NCBI RefSeq assembly: GCF_004514425.2
Contig: NZ_MYFN02000013.1
Span: 1-64,000 of the forward strand
Direction of reading: 5' to 3'
Length of the DNA: 64,000 nucleotides
Source: Shinella sumterensis
GTDB taxonomy: Bacteria > Pseudomonadota > Alphaproteobacteria > Rhizobiales > Rhizobiaceae
The notes under the pieces are model-generated. The model was not told where the DNA came from. It saw only the letters and a list, made by a program, of their open reading frames with translations, and searched no databases. Positions 59,616-64,000 of this stretch are shown one piece after another. How positions within the stretch are numbered: position 1 is the stretch's first letter; every line of letters begins with the position of its first letter. A program made the position numbers and the translations under genes.

Positions 59616-60053
59616 ATGAACCACGACCATTATCCCGACAGCTATATCCGCGACATCCTTTCCAGCGTGCATACGATCGCCGTCGTCGGCGCGTCACCGA
59701 ACGATGCGCGTCCGAGCCATGGCGTCATGGGCTTCCTGCTCGGCAAGGGCTACCATGTCATTCCGGTCAATCCCGGGCATGCCGGCAAGGCCATTCTCGG
59801 CCAGACCGTCCATGCCCGCCTCGCCGATATCCCTGAGCCGATCGACATGGTCGACGTTTTCCGCGCTGCCAGCCAGTTCGGTGCGGTCGTGGACGAGGTG
59901 CTGGGGCTGCCGCGACGCCCGAAGGTCCTGTGGGGGCAGTTTACCGTGCGCGACGATGCCGCCGCCCTGCGGGCCGAAGCCGCAGGTTTTCGCGTCGTGA
60001 TGGACCGTTGCCCGGTGACGGAATATCCGCTGCTCATGCGCAAGGCATCGTGA
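59616..60053 (+). CDS. CoA-binding protein (YccU-type), copy 1
   Basis: A 145-residue Rossmann-fold protein of the YccU/CoA_binding_2 family. It has an IAVVGASPNDARPSHGVMGFLLGKGY nucleotide loop, VIPVNPGHAGKAILGQ, and an RCPVTEYPLL ending. It would bind CoA or another nucleotide. A homologous gene follows 63 bases downstream. The ATG with ggaggcagcg upstream was chosen. Function is unknown. Confidence 0.8.
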   Translation: MNHDHYPDSYIRDILSSVHTIAVVGASPNDARPSHGVMGFLLGKGYHVIPVNPGHAGKAILGQTVHARLADIPEPIDMVDVFRAASQFGAVVDEVLGLPRRPKVLWGQFTVRDDAAALRAEAAGFRVVMDRCPVTEYPLLMRKAS

Positions 60054-60116
60054 CACCGGGCAAACATTGACTTCACATAGCGTTACCCCAATTCTCCCCG
60101 AAAACGGGAACGCGCC

Positions 60117-60545
60117 ATGAATCATGATTCCTATCCGGACTATTATCTTGCCGACATTCTGCGCGCGACGAAGGTGATTGCCCTCGTCGGCGCCTCGCCG
60201 AACCCGGAGCGCCCCAGCCAGCGCGTCATGGCGTTCCTGCTGCGCAAGGGCTATCGGGTGATCCCGGTCAATCCAGGGCAGGCGGGCAAGGAAATCCTCG
60301 GCCAGCGCGTCGTCGGCCGTCTGGCCGATATCGAAGAGCCGATCGACATGGTCGATGTCTTCCGCGCCGCCAATGCGCTTCCAGCTGTCGTGGACGAGGT
60401 GCGGACGCTCTCGCCGCTGCCGAAAGTCATCTGGGGGCAGCTTTCCGTGCGTCACGACGAGGCTGCGGCCAAGGCCGAAGCCGCCGGGATCAAGGTCGTG
60501 ATGGACCGCTGCCCGGCCATCGAATATCCGCGCCTCATCGGATGA
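60117..60545 (+). CDS. CoA-binding protein (YccU-type), copy 2
   Basis: A 142-residue paralogue of the preceding protein, with the same IALVGASPNPERPSQRVMAFLLRKGY loop, VIPVNPGQAGKEILGQ and an RCPAIEYPRLI ending. The two are clearly tandem duplicates diverged over most positions. The neighbouring downstream gene is a sulfhydrylase-type enzyme. Confidence 0.8.
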   Translation: MNHDSYPDYYLADILRATKVIALVGASPNPERPSQRVMAFLLRKGYRVIPVNPGQAGKEILGQRVVGRLADIEEPIDMVDVFRAANALPAVVDEVRTLSPLPKVIWGQLSVRHDEAAAKAEAAGIKVVMDRCPAIEYPRLIG

Positions 60546-60656
60546 CGGCATTGCGCATGGCGCGCTTTGCCGCAGCCGCGCGCGAGCGGAAAACTCCCTT
60601 TGACCGGCCGCTATCTCTCTGAAATAGTGCCGGAACTTTAAAAAGGGAGGTCATCC

Positions 60657-61940
60657 ATGACGAAGAACAAGCCGGGCTTTTCCACGCTCGCCATCCATGC
60701 GGGCGCCCAGCCGGACCCCACGACCGGCGCGCGCGTGACGCCGATCTATCAGACGGCCAGCTTCGTGTTCAACGACGCCGACCACGCTGCCTCGCTCTTC
60801 GGCCTGCAGGCCTTCGGCAACATCTACACCCGCATCATGAACCCCACGCAGGCCGTGCTCGAGGAGCGCGTCGCCGCGCTCGAGGGCGGTACGGCGGCGC
60901 TTGCGGTGGCCTCCGGCCATGCCGCGCAACTGTTGGTGTTCCATACGATCATGCGCCCGGGCGACAACTTCATCGCCGCGCGGCGGCTCTATGGCGGCTC
61001 CATCAACCAGTTCGGCCATGCCTTCAAGAATTTCGACTGGCACGTGCGCTGGGCGGACACCGACGACCTTTCCACGTTCGAAAGCCAGATCGACGATAAG
61101 ACCAAGGGCATCTTCATCGAAAGCCTTGCCAATCCGGGCGGCACCTTCGTCGATATCGCCGGCATTGCCGAGATCGCGCACCGCCACGGCCTGCCGCTCA
61201 TCGTCGACAACACGATGGCGACGCCCTACCTGCTGCGCCCGCTGGAGCATGGCGCCGATATCGTCGTGCATTCGCTGACCAAGTTCATGGGCGGCCATGG
61301 CAACTCCATGGGCGGCATCATCGTCGACGGCGGGACGTTCGACTGGTCCGCGTCGGGCAAATATCCCGCACTGTCCGAGCCGCGCCCGGAATATGCCGGC
61401 ATGGTGCTGCATTCGACCTTCGGCAACTTTGCCTTCGCCATTGCCTGCCGGGTGCTGGGCCTGCGCGATTTCGGACCTGCCATCTCGCCGTTCAACGCCT
61501 TCCAGCTCCTGACCGGCATCGAGACGCTGCCGCTGCGCATGCAGCGCCACTCCGACAATGCGCTGGCCGTCGCGACATGGCTGAAGGGCCACGACAAGGT
61601 CGCCTGGGTCAACTATGCCGGCCTCGACGACCACCCCAACCACGCGCTCCAGCAGCGCTATGCGCCGAAGGGTGCGGGCGCCGTCTTCACCATCGGCCTG
61701 AAGGGCGGCTACGAGGCGGGCAAGCGCTTCGTGGAAGGGCTGGAAATGATTTCGCACCTTGCCAATATCGGCGACACGCGATCGCTGGTGATCCACCCGG
61801 CCTCGACGACCCACCGCCAGCTGTCCGAAGAGCAACAGGTCGCGGCGGGCGCGGGCCCGGATGTGGTGCGCCTGTCCATCGGCATCGAGGACGCCGCCGA
61901 CATCATCGCCGACATCGAACAGGCCCTCGCCAAGGCCTGA
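60657..61940 (+). CDS. O-acetylhomoserine sulfhydrylase-type enzyme
   Basis: A 427-residue PLP enzyme of the Cys/Met metabolism family. It opens [31 protein letters not shown] and has [22 protein letters not shown]. The PLP lysine is in [18 protein letters not shown] (about residue 209), and the end is [11 protein letters not shown] ... [21 protein letters not shown]. Length and motifs fit the MetY/Met17 class, which makes homocysteine from O-acetylhomoserine and sulfide. It is preceded by aaaaagggagg. Confidence 0.9.
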   Translation: MTKNKPGFSTLAIHAGAQPDPTTGARVTPIYQTASFVFNDADHAASLFGLQAFGNIYTRIMNPTQAVLEERVAALEGGTAALAVASGHAAQLLVFHTIMRPGDNFIAARRLYGGSINQFGHAFKNFDWHVRWADTDDLSTFESQIDDKTKGIFIESLANPGGTFVDIAGIAEIAHRHGLPLIVDNTMATPYLLRPLEHGADIVVHSLTKFMGGHGNSMGGIIVDGGTFDWSASGKYPALSEPRPEYAGMVLHSTFGNFAFAIACRVLGLRDFGPAISPFNAFQLLTGIETLPLRMQRHSDNALAVATWLKGHDKVAWVNYAGLDDHPNHALQQRYAPKGAGAVFTIGLKGGYEAGKRFVEGLEMISHLANIGDTRSLVIHPASTTHRQLSEEQQVAAGAGPDVVRLSIGIEDAADIIADIEQALAKA

Positions 61941-61994
61941 CGCCACGGGGCGGCCGAGCAGGCCGCCCTTACATTCCTCCCTATGGAAGACAGC

Positions 61995-62339
61995 ATGAGC
62001 AAGGCACAACCCTTCGACATCGCCGGCGTGGAGCCGGAAACCGGCCGCCCTGCCGCCGACCGGCTGATCGCGGGCGATCCGGTCTTCACCAGCTGGAACA
62101 TCGAGGAAGCCGACGGCGGCGTCTATTCCGGCATCTGGCAATCGACGCCGGGCAAGTGGCGCATACAGTATGACGAGTGGGAGTATTTCCACATCCTCGA
62201 AGGCCATTCGATCGTCACGTCCGACGAGGGCGAGGTGTTCGAACTCAAGGCCGGCGACCGCCTGATCCTGAGACCCGGCTTCAAGGGAAGCTGGGAAGTC
62301 GTTGAAACGACTCGCAAGGATTACGTCATTCGTTTGTAG
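61995..62339 (+). CDS. cupin-domain protein
   Basis: A 114-residue single cupin of the EutQ/ethanolamine-utilisation-like small type. It has KWRIQYDEWEYFHILEGHSIVTSDEGEVFELKAGDRLILRPGFKGSWEVVE, where E and H residues could bind metal. Small-molecule or regulatory roles are both known in the family. It lies after the sulfhydrylase gene (54-base gap) and its last 14 bases overlap a minus-strand gene. Confidence 0.75.
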   Translation: MSKAQPFDIAGVEPETGRPAADRLIAGDPVFTSWNIEEADGGVYSGIWQSTPGKWRIQYDEWEYFHILEGHSIVTSDEGEVFELKAGDRLILRPGFKGSWEVVETTRKDYVIRL

Positions 62340-63201
62340 GCTGACTGGACGATATGGGCGTGCACAGACTTTGCGGTTGTGCGGAGAGGTTTGGGCTCTG
62401 CGCGAGCGCATCCGTCATGAAATCTTGCGCGTGATAGGACCAATTCAACACGTTCAAGCCGTTCTCCATCTTGACGACCAGAAGACCGTGGTTGCGAAGG
62501 TAGGAAGGCGTATTCCCTGCGCTTTGCTTCCGCTCGCGGAATGTCAGGATGGAGAGATCAAAGAGGCTGGTGACGGTGCGGCTGCCGGATTGAAGGCAAT
62601 AGGGACGGCCTGCGGCAGCGTCGATCGCTTTTCTGGCAACCACGTCTGCCGAGATGTAACTGAGTGCAAGCGATAGAGCGATCGCCATCGTCGCGAAAAG
62701 GCAGGTGCATCCGTACGCATCGAAGGGTCGCCCCCGTCGCGAATCTTTCAGCCCGGCGAACGCTTGATAAACAAGAATGCCGGCGGCGGCGGCAAGGGCG
62801 ACAGCAAGAAAAGCGCCCGGTATTCGGGTGAATATACCCGTCTTCAAAAACAGGAGCAAAGGTACAGGCAGCCCCGCTACCGCGCCGAACACGATGTTTC
62901 CAGCAAGTGTGGGTTCGGTATCGCGCCTGTGCCTGAAAACGATAGCAAGACCTGCAATGGTGACACAGCAGAGCCAGACAGCAAACACAGCAGTGCGCGC
63001 GAACGAAGCCAGGCCAAAACGGTCGTCTGGGCCAGTATCTATGCCCAGATAAAGGCAAAGACCGCTGACGAGCGCCAGCATAAAGACGCTGCTGCGCGCG
63101 TTTTTTGTCGGCACAAAGGCGACGATCGGGATGGCGAGCGTGAGCACGACCACCATAGTGAGAATGAGCACAAAAGTACCGTCTGGCGTTATCCCTACCA
63201 T
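62326..63201 (-). CDS. multi-pass membrane protein of unknown function
   Basis: A 291-residue protein with seven or so hydrophobic segments (FVLILTMVVVLTLAIPIVAF, VFMLALVSGLCLYLGI and others) and a soluble C-terminal tail of about 80 residues. No family recognised. The start at 63201 follows the P450 coding end by overlap, suggesting coupling to it. A lower-confidence start could lie upstream. Confidence 0.55.
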   Translation of the reverse strand: MVGITPDGTFVLILTMVVVLTLAIPIVAFVPTKNARSSVFMLALVSGLCLYLGIDTGPDDRFGLASFARTAVFAVWLCCVTIAGLAIVFRHRRDTEPTLAGNIVFGAVAGLPVPLLLFLKTGIFTRIPGAFLAVALAAAAGILVYQAFAGLKDSRRGRPFDAYGCTCLFATMAIALSLALSYISADVVARKAIDAAAGRPYCLQSGSRTVTSLFDLSILTFRERKQSAGNTPSYLRNHGLLVVKMENGLNVLNWSYHAQDFMTDALAQSPNLSAQPQSLCTPISSSQPTNE

Positions 63202-64000
63202 TCCAGCTCCAGCGCCTCCAGACCGTGGAAGTGATAGACGTCCTTGACCACGGGCGGCGTTGCGATGCGCAGGCCGGGCAGGCGCTGGAACAGGATCGGC
63301 AGCGCGATGTTGAGTTCGAGCCGGGCCAGCGGCGCGCCGATGCAGAAATGGATGCCGGCGCCGAAGGAGAGGTTGGCGCCCTCGTTGCGATCCGGCTTGA
63401 AGACCAGGGGATCGGAGAATTTCTTCGGGTCGAGGTTTGCGGCGGCGAGGATCATCGCCACCTTGTCGCCGCGGCGGAAGCGGATACCGTCGAGTTCGAC
63501 GTCCTCCAGCGCGAAACGATCGAAGATGTGCACGGGTGCGGAGATGCGCAGGCACTCTTCCACGGTACGCTCCGTCGCTTTTTGGTCGGCGAAGAGCACG
63601 GCGGGGTCGGCGCCGTTTTCCAGGATGGTGCGCACGGCGTTGCCGATCTGGTGCACCGTCGCCTCATGGCCGGCGTTCAGCAGCACGATGGTCGTGGAGA
63701 TGAGTTCGTCATCGGTCAGAAGCTGGCCGCGATGTTCGGTGTGCACCATGTGCGAGAGCAGGTCGTCGCGCGGTTCGGCGCGGCGCTCGGCGATGACGCC
63801 GCGCACGTAATCCGAAAACTCCTGTGCCGCCTTGTCGGCGGCAAGCTCGTCGGCATGGGTGCGGCCGAACATGTACATGCGCACATAGGCGTGGGACCAT
63901 TTGAGGAGCTGCGGACCCATTTCGTCGGGAATGCCGATCATGCGGGCGATCATCGTCACCGGCAGGATATCGGCGAAGGCGGAGAGCAGCTCGACCTTGC
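63195..64000 (-). CDS. cytochrome P450, 5' end outside window
   Basis: The visible 267 residues are the C-terminal part of a bacterial P450. The I-helix is LNAGHEATVHQIGN (a GHEAT oxygen-activation motif), the ExxR pair is in EECLRISAPVHIF, and the heme-binding FGAGIHFCIGAPLARLE holds the cysteine ligand. The gene runs off the right edge, so the N-terminus and any redox partner are not visible. It would be a soluble CYP of the bacterial class; the substrate is unknown. Confidence 0.9.
   Translation of the reverse strand, partial: KVELLSAFADILPVTMIARMIGIPDEMGPQLLKWSHAYVRMYMFGRTHADELAADKAAQEFSDYVRGVIAERRAEPRDDLLSHMVHTEHRGQLLTDDELISTTIVLLNAGHEATVHQIGNAVRTILENGADPAVLFADQKATERTVEECLRISAPVHIFDRFALEDVELDGIRFRRGDKVAMILAAANLDPKKFSDPLVFKPDRNEGANLSFGAGIHFCIGAPLARLELNIALPILFQRLPGLRIATPPVVKDVYHFHGLEALELEW

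Noticed and set aside
60651-62411. 586-codon minus-strand frame opposite the sulfhydrylase gene
   Set aside because: The plus-strand frame encodes a full PLP enzyme with its lysine motif; the opposite frame has no recognisable domain and starts inside another gene.

Overview
The window looks like a high-GC alphaproteobacterial chromosome of the Rhizobiaceae type (Rhizobium/Sinorhizobium/Shinella group). The reasons are the rplM-rpsI / argC / speB / COX15 gene set, a type 2 ArgC, a DUF2842 protein, DUF982, a GcrA-family protein and an Omp25-like porin. The genus cannot be fixed from the sequence alone. The left 39 kb is a prophage of a lambda-like, long-tailed (siphovirus) architecture whose left end lies outside the window. 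The right 25 kb is host chromosome. The two meet near a tRNA-Pro(GGG) gene at about 39.1 kb.

Prophage, left to right: (1) 0-3.8 kb, an early/regulatory operon of tightly overlapping genes: a broken DNA-methylase remnant, a RusA-like nuclease, a winged-helix replication-type protein, a GcrA-family regulator and a NusG-domain protein. (2) 3.8-7.7 kb, a loosely packed segment with two adjacent tRNA-like or structured RNA elements, a HicA/HicB toxin-antitoxin pair with its operator, two secreted small proteins and a phage metallopeptidase. (3) 7.7-19.1 kb, the packaging and head block plus the first tail genes: terminases, a portal fused to an Acb1-like anti-CBASS phosphodiesterase domain, protease/scaffold, decoration, capsid, head-tail joining, tail tube, and gpG/gpGT with a T TTT TTC slippery site. 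(4) 19.2-22.8 kb, an inserted module reminiscent of P22 immI: a MazF/PemK toxin, two divergent Arc-family repressors over a shared operator, a Rha/KilAC antirepressor, a small outer-membrane barrel and a secreted protein. (5) 22.8-33.0 kb, tape measure, distal tail proteins, gpJ-like tip and fibres. (6) 33.3-35.2 kb, the lysis cassette: a GH19 endolysin with a C-terminal membrane hairpin, nested Rz/Rz1-like spanins and a membrane/coiled-coil protein. (7) 35.2-38.9 kb, accessory genes mostly on the minus strand: an Omp25-like porin, DUF982, an SRAP/YedK protein and many tiny proteins. Repeatedly, single minus-strand genes sit between plus-strand structural genes, the usual look of lysogenic conversion (moron) genes.

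Host part: 39.2-49.0 kb is a GlsB/YeaQ-like membrane protein followed by an exopolysaccharide locus (two GT4 glycosyltransferases, a Wzy/ligase-like polymerase, a WcaJ-type initiating transferase, a Wza-type lipoprotein, a divergent Wzc-like co-polymerase with a degenerate kinase P-loop, and a BioF2/FemAB-like acyltransferase). From 49.2 to 64 kb come housekeeping and metabolic genes: a phosphodiesterase, DUF2842, heme A synthase, a small-molecule kinase, argC, speB with an Lrp-type regulator and divergent EamA exporter, rpsI/rplM with a clear promoter and terminator, a thioesterase, an enoyl-CoA hydratase, a second EamA transporter, tandem CoA-binding proteins, an O-acetylhomoserine sulfhydrylase-type enzyme, a cupin, a membrane protein and a cytochrome P450 cut by the window edge.

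The most notable items are the portal-Acb1 fusion and the hybrid toxin/Arc/antirepressor module embedded in the tail operon. After those come the pair of tRNA-like structures, and the GcrA and NusG paralogues placed just ahead of the late genes.
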